DNA from: Bradyrhizobium liaoningense | GTDB taxonomy: Bacteria > Pseudomonadota > Alphaproteobacteria > Rhizobiales > Xanthobacteraceae | Length of the DNA: 64,000 nucleotides | NCBI RefSeq assembly: GCF_018130785.1 | Contig: NZ_JAFCJT010000001.1 | Span: 1-64,000 of the forward strand | Direction: 5' to 3' | In this document: positions 48,606 through 59,195 of the stretch, one piece after another | Position numbering within the stretch: the first letter of the stretch is position 1 | How the letters are laid out: each line of letters opens with the position of its first letter | Program-made: the position numbers and the translations under genes | The notes under the pieces: model-generated | What the model was told of the DNA's origin: nothing | What the model saw: the letters and a program-made list of their open reading frames with translations, nothing else | Databases searched by the model: none

Positions 48606-49685
48606 ATGACCACTCCCCTTGCCGCAAAGATCGCCCGTGAATATGGCACGCCCTGCGCCGTGATCGACATGGACAGGGTCGAGCGCAACATCGCGCGCAT
48701 CCAGAAGGCCTGCGACGACGCAGGTGTCGCCAACCGGCCGCACATCAAGACGCACAAGAACCCGACCATCGCCAGGATGCAGGTTGCGGCTGGCGCCAAG
48801 GGCATCACCTGCCAGAAGCTTGGCGAAGCCGAGATCATGGCCAATGCCGGCATCGACGACATCCTGATCAGCTACAATCTGCTCGGCGAAGAGAAGATGG
48901 CGCGGCTCGGCGCGCTGCAGGCGAAGGCCAACATGACGGTCGCTGCCGACAACTCGACGGTCGTCGCCGGCCTGCCCAAGGCAGCCGCGGCCTCTGGTCG
49001 TCCGCTCTCGGTGGTGGTCGAATGCGACACGGGGCGCAAGCGCGCGGGCGTCGAGACCCCGGCCGAGGCGATTGCGCTGGCCCGCGAGATCGCCGGGTGC
49101 AAGGGGCTCGAATTCGCAGGCTTCATGATGTACCCAACCGAGACCGGCTGGGCAGATGCGCAGAAGTTCTACGACGAAGCGCTGGCCGGTGTGCGTGCGC
49201 ACGGCCTCGATGCAAAGATCGTCTCGACCGGCGGCACGCCGAACCTCGTGAACATCGGCAAGCTCAAGGGCGGCACCGAGCATCGCTTCGGCACCTATAT
49301 CTACAACGACCGGATGCAGGTCGCCGCAGGCGTCGCCACCTGGGACGACTGCGCACTGCACATCTATTCGACCGTGGTGAGCCGCGCCGCCCCTGAACGC
49401 GGCATTCTCGACGCCGGCTCCAAGACGCTGACCTCGGACACCGGCGGCCTCGACGGCCACGGCCTGATCCTGGAGCACCCCGAAGCCAAAATCGCGCGCT
49501 TCGCCGAGGAGCACGGCTTCCTCGACCTCTCCCGCAGCAACACGCGGCCGAACGTCGGCGACGTCGTCCGCATCGTGCCCAATCACGTTTGCGTCGTCGT
49601 CAACATGATGGACGAGGTCGTGATGGTGCGCGGCGAAGAGATCATCGGCACGCTGCCCGTGGCGGCGCGGGGGAAGCTGCGGTAA
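48606..49685 (+). CDS. DSD1-family PLP-dependent enzyme (D-threonine aldolase/D-serine dehydratase-like)
   Basis: 359 aa. The fold III PLP lysine lies in NRPHIKTHKNP, and the C-terminal metal site reads PNHVCVVVN, with His and Cys as in zinc-dependent D-serine dehydratase. The family includes D-threonine aldolase and 3-hydroxyaspartate dehydratases, so the exact substrate is open. The gene is separated from the ABC-F gene by three bases and is probably in the same operon. Confidence 0.88.
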   Translation: MTTPLAAKIAREYGTPCAVIDMDRVERNIARIQKACDDAGVANRPHIKTHKNPTIARMQVAAGAKGITCQKLGEAEIMANAGIDDILISYNLLGEEKMARLGALQAKANMTVAADNSTVVAGLPKAAAASGRPLSVVVECDTGRKRAGVETPAEAIALAREIAGCKGLEFAGFMMYPTETGWADAQKFYDEALAGVRAHGLDAKIVSTGGTPNLVNIGKLKGGTEHRFGTYIYNDRMQVAAGVATWDDCALHIYSTVVSRAAPERGILDAGSKTLTSDTGGLDGHGLILEHPEAKIARFAEEHGFLDLSRSNTRPNVGDVVRIVPNHVCVVVNMMDEVVMVRGEEIIGTLPVAARGKLR

Positions 49686-49697
49686 GGGGCAAGCTGC

Positions 49698-49790
49698 CGT
49701 AGGGTGGGCAAAGCGAAGCGTGCCCACGACTTCTCGTCATGACGGCGAAAGATGGTGGGCACGGCGCTTCGCGCCTTTGCCCACCCTACG
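49698..49790. repeat. Palindromic repeat, CGTAGGGTGGGC family, copy 2
   Basis: Ends CGTAGGGTGGGCAAAG and CTTTGCCCACCCTACG type; inner arms GCGTGCCCAC and GTGGGCACGGCGC. It separates two convergent genes and its right terminus supplies the TAG stop codon of the flavoprotein gene (49786-49788 on the plus strand). Confidence 0.88.
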
Positions 49791-51015
49791 ATTTCTGCGA
49801 TTGGGCGAGCCACGCCAACACACCCCTGCCCGCGGCGGCGCCGGTCGCAAACGACGCCTGCAACAGGTAGCCGCCGGTCGGCGCCTCCCAGTCCAGCATC
49901 TCGCCGGCCGCGAACACGCCCGGGAGCTTGCGGATCATGAAGTGGTCATCGAGCTCGTCGAAGCCTACTCCGCCCGCAGTCGAGATCGCCCTATCGATCG
50001 GGGCGACGCCGGTGAGCTGAACCGGAATTGCGTTGATCAGATGCGCCAGCTCCGCCGGCGAGAACGATGCCAGCGGCCGGCCGGATGCGATCGCGGCCTC
50101 CTGCATCAGCCCGATGCCAACCGGCGACACTTGCGCCGCCTTGCGCAGGAAATTCGCGAGCGATTGCTTGCCGCGCGTCCCTGACAGCCGCGTGGTCAGC
50201 GCGTCGGCGTCGAGATCGGGCCGCAATGCGATCGTAAGCCGCGCCTGCCCGATGCCCAGCAGCGCCTCGCGCAACTCCGCCGACAGCGCATAGATCGCGC
50301 CGCCTTCGATGCCGCTGCGCGTGATCATCGCTTCGCCGCGCACCGTATGCGGACCGATCGTCAGCGCAACGCCCTTGAGTGGCTGGCCCTCGAAACGGCC
50401 GCGGAACACTTCGGACCATGCGACCGTGAAGCCGGAATTGGCCGGCCGCAGCTTTGAGATGGCAATGCCTTTTGCGGCGAGGATATCGGCCCAGCCGCCG
50501 TCCGAGCCCAGTCGCGGCCAGCTTGCACCGCCGAGGGCGAGGACTGTGGCCTTGGCTTCGATCGGCCGTTGCCCATCGTTGGTGCGAAATAGCAACCGCC
50601 CCTCACCGTCCCATCCGCTCCAGCGATGACGAAAGGCAAACCGTACGCCCGCGGCATCGAGCCGCCGCAGCCAGGCGCGCAGCAAGGGCGAGGCCTTGAA
50701 CGCCTTTGGAAACACACGCCCGCTGCTGCCGACGAAGGTCGGCTCTCCCAGCGCAGCGCTCCAGGCGCGGAGCGCATCGGGCGAGAACGCCGCGATCGCC
50801 GCTTGCAGCATCGGCGCCGCCTCGCGATAGCGCGGCATGAAATCCGGCAGCGGCTCGCTATGGGTGAGATTGAGCCCGCCACGGCCGGCCATCAGGAATT
50901 TGCGACCGGCGGACGGCATCGCATCATAGACAGTGACGCGGGCGCCGCCGTGCGCCAGCGCTTCCGCCGCCATCAGCCCGGCGGGACCGGCACCGATGAC
51001 GGCGACGTCAGTCAG
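49786..51015 (-). CDS. FAD-dependent flavoprotein (HI0933-like/TIGR03862 family), probable CTG start
   Basis: 409 aa. The Rossmann motif VIGAGPAGLMAAEAL begins four residues after the start, followed by GRKFLMAGRGGLNLTHSE and, near the end, STAGGVGFDELD and GEMLDWEAPTGGYLLQASFATG, which define the HI0933-like flavoproteins. The reaction is unknown. No ATG, GTG or TTG lies at the expected start. The reading frame fits a CTG at 51015 overlapping the SDR stop as CTGA, an analogue of the usual ATGA coupling. The stop codon is inside a palindromic repeat. Confidence 0.82.
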   Translation of the reverse strand: MTDVAVIGAGPAGLMAAEALAHGGARVTVYDAMPSAGRKFLMAGRGGLNLTHSEPLPDFMPRYREAAPMLQAAIAAFSPDALRAWSAALGEPTFVGSSGRVFPKAFKASPLLRAWLRRLDAAGVRFAFRHRWSGWDGEGRLLFRTNDGQRPIEAKATVLALGGASWPRLGSDGGWADILAAKGIAISKLRPANSGFTVAWSEVFRGRFEGQPLKGVALTIGPHTVRGEAMITRSGIEGGAIYALSAELREALLGIGQARLTIALRPDLDADALTTRLSGTRGKQSLANFLRKAAQVSPVGIGLMQEAAIASGRPLASFSPAELAHLINAIPVQLTGVAPIDRAISTAGGVGFDELDDHFMIRKLPGVFAAGEMLDWEAPTGGYLLQASFATGAAAGRGVLAWLAQSQKS

Positions 51016-51929
51016 AGCTTGATCCCCGCCCGTGCCGCGGCCTGCGCCACGTATTTCTGCGTCTGCTCGAACGCGCCCTGCAACGCCTTCGCCTTCGACA
51101 TGTCGCTGATCTCGGCGAAATGCGCGGCGACCGCGTCCGGCGTCCATTCGGATTCCGGCAGGTTGATGCCTTCGCTCTCCAAAATCTTGATCACGGCGAA
51201 GGAGCCGGCGCCGGCGCCCATGATGGTACGGGTGGGCGCGTCCTCGCTCAGCATGTATTCGACGGCCGGCGTGATCGCGTTCGGCTTCATCAGTTGCAGC
51301 GCCTGCGGCGGCAGCAGTTCTTCCGTCATGCGGGTCGCCGCGGTCGGCGAGATGATATTGACGCGGATGTTGTTCTTGCGGCCTTCTTCGGCGAGCACAT
51401 TCATCAGACCGACCATGCCCGACTTCGCCGCGCCGTAATTGGCCTGGCCGAAATTGCCGTAGAGGCCGGAGGACGACGTCGTCAGCACGATGCGGCCATA
51501 ATTGCGATCGCGCATGCCGGCCCAGGCCGCCTTGCAGCAATAGAAGGTGCCGACGAGGTGCACGTCGAGCACCTTCTGGAAATCGGCCGCTTCCATCTTG
51601 CCGAACGACTTGTCGCGCAGGATGCCGGCATTGGCGCACATCAGATCGACGCTGCCCCACTCCTTGGTGGCGCGCTCGACCATGGCGGTGACCTGCTCGA
51701 AATTGGAGACGTCGGCGCCGTCGGCCATCGCGGTACCGCCGGCCTTGCGGATCTCCTCGACCACGGCTTCGGCCGGCGACAGCGAGCCGCCGCTGCCGTC
51801 ACGCGCGCCGCCGAAATCGTTGACGACGACCTTGGCGCCGCGGCTGGCCAGTCCCAGCGCGTGCGCGCGTCCGAGGCCATTACCCGCGCCGGTGACGATG
51901 GCGACGCGTCCGTCGAACCTGATTGCCAT
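51012..51929 (-). CDS. Short-chain dehydrogenase (3-hydroxyacyl-CoA dehydrogenase-like)
   Basis: 305 aa. Cofactor motif VTGAGNGLGRAHALGLA, NAG motif (CANAGILRD), and catalytic Tyr-Lys in ANYGAAKSGMVG are all present. The N-terminal half resembles the dehydrogenase part of the peroxisomal multifunctional enzyme 2 (LASRGAKVVVNDFGGARDGSG), which oxidises 3-hydroxyacyl-CoA. The adjacent MaoC hydratase gene, separated by a palindromic repeat, would provide the partner hydratase activity. Confidence 0.92.
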   Translation of the reverse strand: MAIRFDGRVAIVTGAGNGLGRAHALGLASRGAKVVVNDFGGARDGSGGSLSPAEAVVEEIRKAGGTAMADGADVSNFEQVTAMVERATKEWGSVDLMCANAGILRDKSFGKMEAADFQKVLDVHLVGTFYCCKAAWAGMRDRNYGRIVLTTSSSGLYGNFGQANYGAAKSGMVGLMNVLAEEGRKNNIRVNIISPTAATRMTEELLPPQALQLMKPNAITPAVEYMLSEDAPTRTIMGAGAGSFAVIKILESEGINLPESEWTPDAVAAHFAEISDMSKAKALQGAFEQTQKYVAQAAARAGIKL

Positions 51930-51955
51930 AGTGCAGTTCCTGCTTCTTCTTCCTT

Positions 51956-52080
51956 CTCTCCTTGTGGGAGAAGGTGGCGCGAAGCGCCGGATGAGGGGTC
52001 TCTCGCAACAGATGCGTTCGCGGAGAGAGACCCCTCACCCGCCTCGCGTTCCGCGAGGCACCCTCTCCCACAAGGGGGAG
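51956..52080. repeat. Intergenic palindromic repeat (CTCTCCTTGTGGGAGAAGGTGG type)
   Basis: Outer arms CTCCTTGTGGGAGAAGGTGG and CACCCTCTCCCACAAGGGGGAG; inner arms ATGAGGGGTCTCTC and GAGAGACCCCTCA. It lies between the SDR start and the MaoC stop within a run of same-strand genes. Confidence 0.8.
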
Positions 52081-52156
52081 GGTTCGAGCGCACCGATTTG
52101 GTCAGCTTTTGAGCAGCGATGGATGGCCGGGTCAAGCCCGGCCACGACGGCCCAGC

Positions 52157-52636
52157 TTACGCGAAATAGATCAGGCCGAGCCATTCCGCGACCAGCGCGG
52201 GCTTGTCCTCGCCTTCGATCTCGACGGTCACGTTGGTGCGGGACTGCAATTCATTCGGCTTGCGCAACTTGGCTTCCGCCAGCACAAAACGGCCGCGGAC
52301 GCGCTTGCCGGAGCGGACGGGCGAGATGAAGCGCAGCTTGTCGAAGCCGTAATTGACGCCCATCGTGGTGCCGGCGATCACGGGCATCACCTCGTAGGAC
52401 ATGATCGACAGCAGCGACATCGTCAGAAAGCCGTGCGCGATGGTGGCGCCGAACGCGGTCTCCCTCTTCGCGCGCTCCGGGTCGACATGGATGAACTGGT
52501 GATCCTCGATCACGTCGGCATAGGTGTCGATGCGGGGCTGATCGATCAGGTGCCACGACGAGACGCCGATCTCCCTGCCGACCATGGCCTGATAGGCGTC
52601 CAACGCGATCGGCGGCTTCTTCCAGACTTCGTTCAC
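52157..52636 (-). CDS. MaoC-family enoyl-CoA hydratase-like protein
   Basis: 159 aa from a GTG start directly after the ligase stop (TAA|GTG). The hydratase 2 motif region is seen as DHQFIHVDPERAKRETAFGATIAHGFLTMSL (Asp/His pair in HVDPERA and IAHGF). The enzyme probably hydrates trans-2-enoyl-CoA. Zero spacing to the upstream acyl-CoA ligase suggests coupled translation. Confidence 0.9.
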   Translation of the reverse strand: MNEVWKKPPIALDAYQAMVGREIGVSSWHLIDQPRIDTYADVIEDHQFIHVDPERAKRETAFGATIAHGFLTMSLLSIMSYEVMPVIAGTTMGVNYGFDKLRFISPVRSGKRVRGRFVLAEAKLRKPNELQSRTNVTVEIEGEDKPALVAEWLGLIYFA

Positions 52637-54352
52637 TTAGGTCTCACTCCGTGTTTTCGGCAACTCCGGAAAATCCTCCTCGCGGAATTCCCGGCCACGC
52701 AGCGGATCGTTGCGATCATCGTCGCGCTCCAGCCGTCGTAGCTGCACGCGGCGGATTTTGCCAGAGATCGTCTTCGGCAGCTCGGTGACGATTTCGAGGC
52801 GGCGGATGCGCTTGAACGGTGCAAGCCGCGTATGCAGGTGCTGGAAAATCGACAGCGCCGTCTCAGGCGAGCGCTCCGCGCCAGACGTCAGCAGCACGAA
52901 GGCCTTGGGGATCGCGAGCCGGATCGGGTCCGGGCTCGGCACCACCGCGGCTTCTGCGACGAGCTCATGCTCGAGCAACACGCTCTCGAGCTCGAACGGG
53001 CTGATGCGGTAGTCGGAGGATTTGAAGACGTCGTCGGAGCGGCCGACGAAGGTAAGATAGCCATCCTCGTCTTTGAACACGACGTCGCCGCTGCGATAGA
53101 GCTCGCCTTCCGCACCGGACAGTTTGCCGTCGTCGCCCTGATAGCCCTGCATCAGGCCGGCGGGACGGTCAGCGCCCAGCACGAGCGCCACCTCACCCTC
53201 CTTGGCCGGATGGCCGTCAGCGTCGCTGACCTGCACGCGATAGCCCGGGAGCGGCCGGCCCATCGAGCCGACCTTGATCTTCTGGCCCGGCGAGTTGCCG
53301 GCGAGCGCCGTAGTCTCGGTCTGGCCGTAGCCGTCGCGGATGGTCAGGCCCCAAGCGGCCTGCACCTGATCGATCACTTCAGGATTGAGCGGCTCACCGG
53401 CGCCGCAGACTTCGCGCAACGCGACCTTGAACGAGGCCAGGTTCTCCTGGATGAACAGCCGCCACACCGTCGGCGGCGCGCACAGCGTGGTGACGCCGCA
53501 GCGGCCGATGGTGGCGAGCAGGCCTTTCGCGTCGAAGCGCGGCTGGTTGACCACGAACACAGTAGCGCCCGCGTTCCACGGCGCAAAGAAGCAGCTCCAG
53601 GCGTGCTTGGCCCAGCCGGGCGATGAAATATTGAGATGAACGTCGCCCGGCTTCAGCCCGATCCAGTACATGGTGGAGAGATGGCCGACGGGATAGCTGC
53701 GCTGGCTGTGCCGCACGAGCTTTGGTTTTGCGGTGGTACCCGAGGTGAAATAGAGCAGCATGGGGTCGTCGGCGTTGGTCGGGCCGTCGGGTGCAAAACT
53801 CTCGGAGGCCTTCGTGGCTTCACCGTAAGCGAGCCAGCCATCGGAGGCCGCGCCCACCACGATGCGGACGATGTTCTCGGCACCAAGGCTTGCGAATTTC
53901 GCGACCTGATCTTCGGCAGCCACCACCGCCTTCGCCTTGCCGCGGTCGAGCCGATCGCGAAGTTCCTCGGCGGTGAGCAGCGTCGTGGCGGGAATCACAA
54001 CGACGCCGAGCTTCATCGCGGCCAGCATCGTCTCCCACAGCGGAACCACATTGCCGAGCAGCAGCAGGAGATGGTCTCCGCGCCTCAGGCCCTGTGCGCG
54101 GAGGAAGTTTGCGACCTGATTGGAGCGCTGCGAGAGCACCGCAAAGGACAACTTCGTTTGCTTGTCCTGCGCGGCATCGACAATCCAGAGCGCGGGCCGG
54201 TCTTTGGCATCCGCATCCTTCGCGAGCTCGTCGAACCAGTCGAGCGCCCAGTTGAAGGGAACCGGATCGGGCCAGCGGAAGTCTCTGACCGCTGTCTCGT
54301 AATCCGTGCGGTGTTTTAGCAGAAACGCGCGCGCGTCCTGAAATGTCGTCAT
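52637..54352 (-). CDS. AMP-forming acyl-CoA synthetase/ligase
   Basis: 571 aa. The adenylate-forming motifs are complete: P-loop LLYFTSGTTAKPKLV, A5 DGYGQTETT, A7 GELYRSGDVVFKDEDGYLTFVGR and A10 PKTISGKIRR with the catalytic Lys. The layout matches medium-chain or short-chain acyl-CoA synthetases. It overlaps the mmsB stop by one base (TAATG) and leads directly into the MaoC gene, so it belongs to the catabolic operon. Substrate unassigned; a branched-chain or medium-chain acid is plausible. Confidence 0.93.
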   Translation of the reverse strand: MTTFQDARAFLLKHRTDYETAVRDFRWPDPVPFNWALDWFDELAKDADAKDRPALWIVDAAQDKQTKLSFAVLSQRSNQVANFLRAQGLRRGDHLLLLLGNVVPLWETMLAAMKLGVVVIPATTLLTAEELRDRLDRGKAKAVVAAEDQVAKFASLGAENIVRIVVGAASDGWLAYGEATKASESFAPDGPTNADDPMLLYFTSGTTAKPKLVRHSQRSYPVGHLSTMYWIGLKPGDVHLNISSPGWAKHAWSCFFAPWNAGATVFVVNQPRFDAKGLLATIGRCGVTTLCAPPTVWRLFIQENLASFKVALREVCGAGEPLNPEVIDQVQAAWGLTIRDGYGQTETTALAGNSPGQKIKVGSMGRPLPGYRVQVSDADGHPAKEGEVALVLGADRPAGLMQGYQGDDGKLSGAEGELYRSGDVVFKDEDGYLTFVGRSDDVFKSSDYRISPFELESVLLEHELVAEAAVVPSPDPIRLAIPKAFVLLTSGAERSPETALSIFQHLHTRLAPFKRIRRLEIVTELPKTISGKIRRVQLRRLERDDDRNDPLRGREFREEDFPELPKTRSET

Positions 54353-55242
54353 TAGGCTTTCCCGGCTAGCCCCCTAACGTGCTTGATAATTCCGGAAAAA
54401 TCCACCCCGCCCTGCCCTGCGGCATCGAAGGACTGATAGATCTCCTGCGCATGCTTGCCGAGCGGCGTCGCCGCGCCCGCAGCCTTGGCGGCGTCCTGCG
54501 CCAGCGTCAGGTCCTTCACCATCAGCGCCGAGGCAAAGCCCGGCTTGTACTCGTTGTTGGCCGGCGAAGTCGGCACCGGACCCGGAACCGGGCAATAGGT
54601 CGTCAGCGACCAGCACTGGCCCGACGAGGTCGAGGCGACGTCGAACAGCGCCTGATGCGAGAGGCCGAGCTTCTCACCGAGCGCAAACGCCTCGCTCACC
54701 GCGATCATGGAAATGCCGAGGATCATGTTGTTGCAAATCTTTGCCGCCTGGCCCGCGCCGGCGCCGCCGCAATGCACGATCTTCTTGCCCATCTTCTCCA
54801 GCACCGGCTTGGCCGCCGCAAACGCGCTCTCCTCGCCGCCGCACATGAAGGTAAGCGTCGCCCCCTTCGCACCACCCGTGCCGCCGGAGACCGGCGCGTC
54901 GACCGAGAGCACGCCGTTCTTGGCGGCGAGCGCATGCGCCTGCCGCGCGCTCTCGACGTCGATGGTGGAGCTGTCGATGATCAGCGCGCCCTTGGTCATG
55001 GCGGGCACGACCTCGTTCCAGACGCCGAGCACGTGCTTGCCGGCCGGCAGCATGGTGACGACGACATCGGCACCCTTCACCGCGCCCGCGGCGCTATCGG
55101 CAATGCCGGCGCCATCCGCCTTGGCTTGCGCGCGCGAAGCCTCGACGAGGTCGAACGCCACCACCTTGTGGCCGGCCTTGACCAGGTTGGCAGCCATCGG
55201 GCCGCCCATATTGCCGAGACCGATGAATGCGATCGTGGCCAT
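54352..55242 (-). CDS. mmsB: 3-hydroxyisobutyrate dehydrogenase
   Basis: 296 aa from the ATG at 55242. Oxidises 3-hydroxyisobutyrate to methylmalonate semialdehyde in valine breakdown. NAD-binding FIGLGNMGGPMAANLVKAGH, substrate motif DAPVSGGTGGAKGATLTFM and catalytic Lys region GAGQAAKICNNMILG are typical. It lies 26 bases after the hydrolase gene and ends one base into the ligase start. The presence of mmsA and an acyl-CoA dehydrogenase in the same cluster supports the assignment. Confidence 0.95.
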   Translation of the reverse strand: MATIAFIGLGNMGGPMAANLVKAGHKVVAFDLVEASRAQAKADGAGIADSAAGAVKGADVVVTMLPAGKHVLGVWNEVVPAMTKGALIIDSSTIDVESARQAHALAAKNGVLSVDAPVSGGTGGAKGATLTFMCGGEESAFAAAKPVLEKMGKKIVHCGGAGAGQAAKICNNMILGISMIAVSEAFALGEKLGLSHQALFDVASTSSGQCWSLTTYCPVPGPVPTSPANNEYKPGFASALMVKDLTLAQDAAKAAGAATPLGKHAQEIYQSFDAAGQGGVDFSGIIKHVRGLAGKA

Positions 55243-55268
55243 TTTCGTTTCCTCCGCTTCAATCGTTG

Positions 55269-56336
55269 TTAGCTGAACTTCAGCTCGTCGGCGCCGATCC
55301 CGGCGAGATACGGCGCGAGCATCTCTGGCGTCACATCCCCGATCCGCGGCGGCGACCAGCTCGGATTGCGGTCCTTGTCGATCACGGCCGCGCGCACGCC
55401 TTCGCGGAAATCGTCGCTGCGGAAGACCTCCAGCGCCGCACGATATTCGCGCACCAGGCACTCTTCCAGGCTGGACGCGGTGCGCGCGAGCCGCAGCAGC
55501 TTCAGCGTCACCACCATGCCGCGCGGCGATTTTTCGTTGAGCGTCTTCAGCGTCGCCAGCGCGAACTCCGAGCCGTCGCGCTTGAGTGCAGCAAAAATGT
55601 CCTCCATGCGATCGAAGCCGAATAATGCGTCGATAACAGGCTCTCTTGCAGCGACCGGCCCCGCGGCCTCACCGGTCGCAAAACCGTTGATGAGCTTGGT
55701 GACATCGGACGCGGTCACGCCGGGGCGAACCTTCGTCAACGCCTCGCGCAGCCCTGGCCATTTGGCCGCCGGCACCACGGCATCCGCGAATTTCGCATGG
55801 ATCGCGTCGGGGCCGTTCATGGTCTGGCCGGTCAGGCCGAAATAAGTGCCGATCTCGCCCGGCGAGCGCGACAACAGCCAGGTGCCGCCAACATCCGGGA
55901 AGAAACCGAGCCCGACCTCGGGCATCGCAAGCTTGGTGCGATCGGTGACGACGCGGTGGCTGGCATGGGCGGAGAGCCCGACACCACCGCCCATCACGAT
56001 GCCGTCCATGAAGGCGACGTAAGGCTTTGGGAACTTCTTGATCCGGGCATTTAGGATGTATTCCTCGCGCCAGAGGATCTTGCCGAGGTCGCCATTGACC
56101 TTCGAGCTCTCCCAGAGCGTGCGGATGTCGCCGCCGGCGCAGAGGCCGCGCTCGCCGGAGCCCTCCAGCAGGATCACGGCAACGGCGGGATCGGCCTCGA
56201 AACGGTCGAGCGCCTTGTCGATGTCGCGAAACATCTCCAGCGTGACGGCGTTGATCGCCTTCGGACGGTTGAGCCGGATCACGCCGGCCGCGCCCTCGAC
56301 GCGCGCGACCAGATCGCCCTCTTCCACTCCGCTCAT
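55269..56336 (-). CDS. 3-hydroxyisobutyryl-CoA hydrolase-like (enoyl-CoA hydratase/isomerase family)
   Basis: 355 aa, longer than plain enoyl-CoA hydratases. Crotonase motifs GLCAGGDIRTLWE and FMDGIVMGGGVGLSAHASHRV and the C-terminal extension with NPSWSPPRIGDV are characteristic of 3-hydroxyisobutyryl-CoA hydrolases. This step releases 3-hydroxyisobutyrate, the MmsB substrate encoded next. The start overlaps the end of the acyl-CoA dehydrogenase gene by 4 bases. Confidence 0.92.
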   Translation of the reverse strand: MSGVEEGDLVARVEGAAGVIRLNRPKAINAVTLEMFRDIDKALDRFEADPAVAVILLEGSGERGLCAGGDIRTLWESSKVNGDLGKILWREEYILNARIKKFPKPYVAFMDGIVMGGGVGLSAHASHRVVTDRTKLAMPEVGLGFFPDVGGTWLLSRSPGEIGTYFGLTGQTMNGPDAIHAKFADAVVPAAKWPGLREALTKVRPGVTASDVTKLINGFATGEAAGPVAAREPVIDALFGFDRMEDIFAALKRDGSEFALATLKTLNEKSPRGMVVTLKLLRLARTASSLEECLVREYRAALEVFRSDDFREGVRAAVIDKDRNPSWSPPRIGDVTPEMLAPYLAGIGADELKFS

Positions 56337-57478
56337 CGCGCGCCCTCGATCAGTTTGCGCGCCACGATGAGCCGCATGATTTCATTGGTGCCTTCGAGAA
56401 TCTGGTGCACGCGCAGATCGCGCACGATCTTCTCGATGCCGTATTCGCTGAGATAACCGTAACCGCCGTGGAGCTGGAGAGCGTGGTTGGCGACCTCGAA
56501 GCCGACATCAGTGCCGAAGCGCTTTGCCATGGCGCAGAGCATGGTGGCATCGGGGTCCTTGCGGTCGAGCGCGGCGGCGGCGCGCCACAGGAAGGTGCGC
56601 GCGGCCTCGAGCTCGATCGCCATGTCGGCGAGCCGGAATTGCAATGCCTGGAATTCGTCGAGACGCTTTCCAAAAGCCTTGCGCTCCTTCATGTAGGCGC
56701 GCGCCTTGTCGAGCGCGGTCTGCGCGCCGCCGAGCGAGCATGCGGTGATGTTGAGGCGGCCGCCGTCGAGGCCGGCCATCGCGATCTTGAAGCCGATGCC
56801 CTCCTCACCGAGGCGGTTGGCGACCGGCACGCGGGCGTTCTCGAACATCACGGCGCGGGTCGGCTGCGCATTCCAGCCCATCTTGCGCTCATTGGCGCCA
56901 TAGGAGACGCCGGGCGTGTTGCCGTCGATCACGAGGGTCGAGACGCCGCCGGCACCGTCACCGCCAGTCCGGACCATGGCGACAAGAAGATCCGTGCCGC
57001 CGGCGCCGGAGATGAACTGCTTCTGGCCGTTGAGGACGTAATGATCGCCGTCGCGCACGGCACGGGTGCGCAGCGCTGCCGCATCGGAGCCGGCCCCCGG
57101 CTCGGTCAGGCAGTAGCTCGCGATCAGCTCCATCGAGCAGAGTTTTGGCAACCATTTGTGGCGCTGGGTGTCGCTGCCGAAGGCATCGATCATCCAGGAC
57201 GCCATGTTGTGGATGGAGATGAAGGCCGAGGTGGTCGGACAGCCCGTCGCCAGCGCCTCGAAGATCAGCGCCGCGTCGAACCGCGTCATCGCGGAACCAC
57301 CGACATCCTCGCGGATGTAGATGCCGCCCACGCCGAGCGCGGCAGCCTCGCGCATCACGTCGACGGGGAAATGCTTTTCCTCGTCCCAGCGCAACGCGTG
57401 CGGCGCGATCTTCTCGGCCGCAAACGCCAACGCCATGTCGCGAACCGCGACCTGATCCTCGTTCAGAGCGAACTGCAT
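56333..57478 (-). CDS. Acyl-CoA dehydrogenase, probably isobutyryl-CoA dehydrogenase
   Basis: 381 aa. The FAD-dependent family is marked by CLTEPGAGSDAAALRT, ARVPVANRLGEEGIGF, and the C-terminal QLHGGYGYLSEYGIEKIVRDLRV with the catalytic Glu region in ILEGTNEIMR. The context, directly upstream of the hydroxyisobutyryl-CoA hydrolase-like gene and mmsB, suggests oxidation of isobutyryl-CoA in valine degradation. Sequence alone does not fix chain length. Confidence 0.92.
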   Translation of the reverse strand: MQFALNEDQVAVRDMALAFAAEKIAPHALRWDEEKHFPVDVMREAAALGVGGIYIREDVGGSAMTRFDAALIFEALATGCPTTSAFISIHNMASWMIDAFGSDTQRHKWLPKLCSMELIASYCLTEPGAGSDAAALRTRAVRDGDHYVLNGQKQFISGAGGTDLLVAMVRTGGDGAGGVSTLVIDGNTPGVSYGANERKMGWNAQPTRAVMFENARVPVANRLGEEGIGFKIAMAGLDGGRLNITACSLGGAQTALDKARAYMKERKAFGKRLDEFQALQFRLADMAIELEAARTFLWRAAAALDRKDPDATMLCAMAKRFGTDVGFEVANHALQLHGGYGYLSEYGIEKIVRDLRVHQILEGTNEIMRLIVARKLIEGAR

Positions 57479-57500
57479 GTCGGGCTGCTCATTTTTCTCT

Positions 57501-57586
57501 CGTCATTGCGAGCGAAGCGAAGCAATCCAGACTGTCTCCGCGGAAAGATGCTGGATTGCTTCGTCGCTACGCTCCTCGCAATGACG
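57501..57586. repeat. Intergenic palindromic repeat (CGTCATTGCGAGCGAAGCGAAGCAATCCAG type)
   Basis: Arms CGTCATTGCGAGCG... and ...CTCGCAATGACG, with AGCAATCCAG and CTGGATTGCT inside, form one long hairpin. This type is widespread in rhizobial genomes. It splits mmsA from the acyl-CoA dehydrogenase gene. Confidence 0.85.
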
Positions 57587-57596
57587 GCCGAGGAGA

Positions 57597-59093
<1,497 letters not shown>

Positions 59094-59132
59094 GGAATGA
59101 TCTCCTTGAGGCCGAGCTTGAACGCTTTGACA

Positions 59133-59161
59133 AATCCTATCGACCTGCATTTTATAGGATT
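59133..59161. promoter_or_regulatory. Palindromic operator between mmsA and the LysR gene
   Basis: AATCCTAT (59133-59140) and ATAGGATT (59154-59161) are perfect 8-base inverted repeats separated by 13 bases, 40 bases upstream of mmsA and 35 upstream of the LysR start. It is the obvious candidate for the LysR binding site. Confidence 0.7.
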
Positions 59162-59195
59162 CAAGTCTGAGATATTGCACCATAGATGTGCGAAA

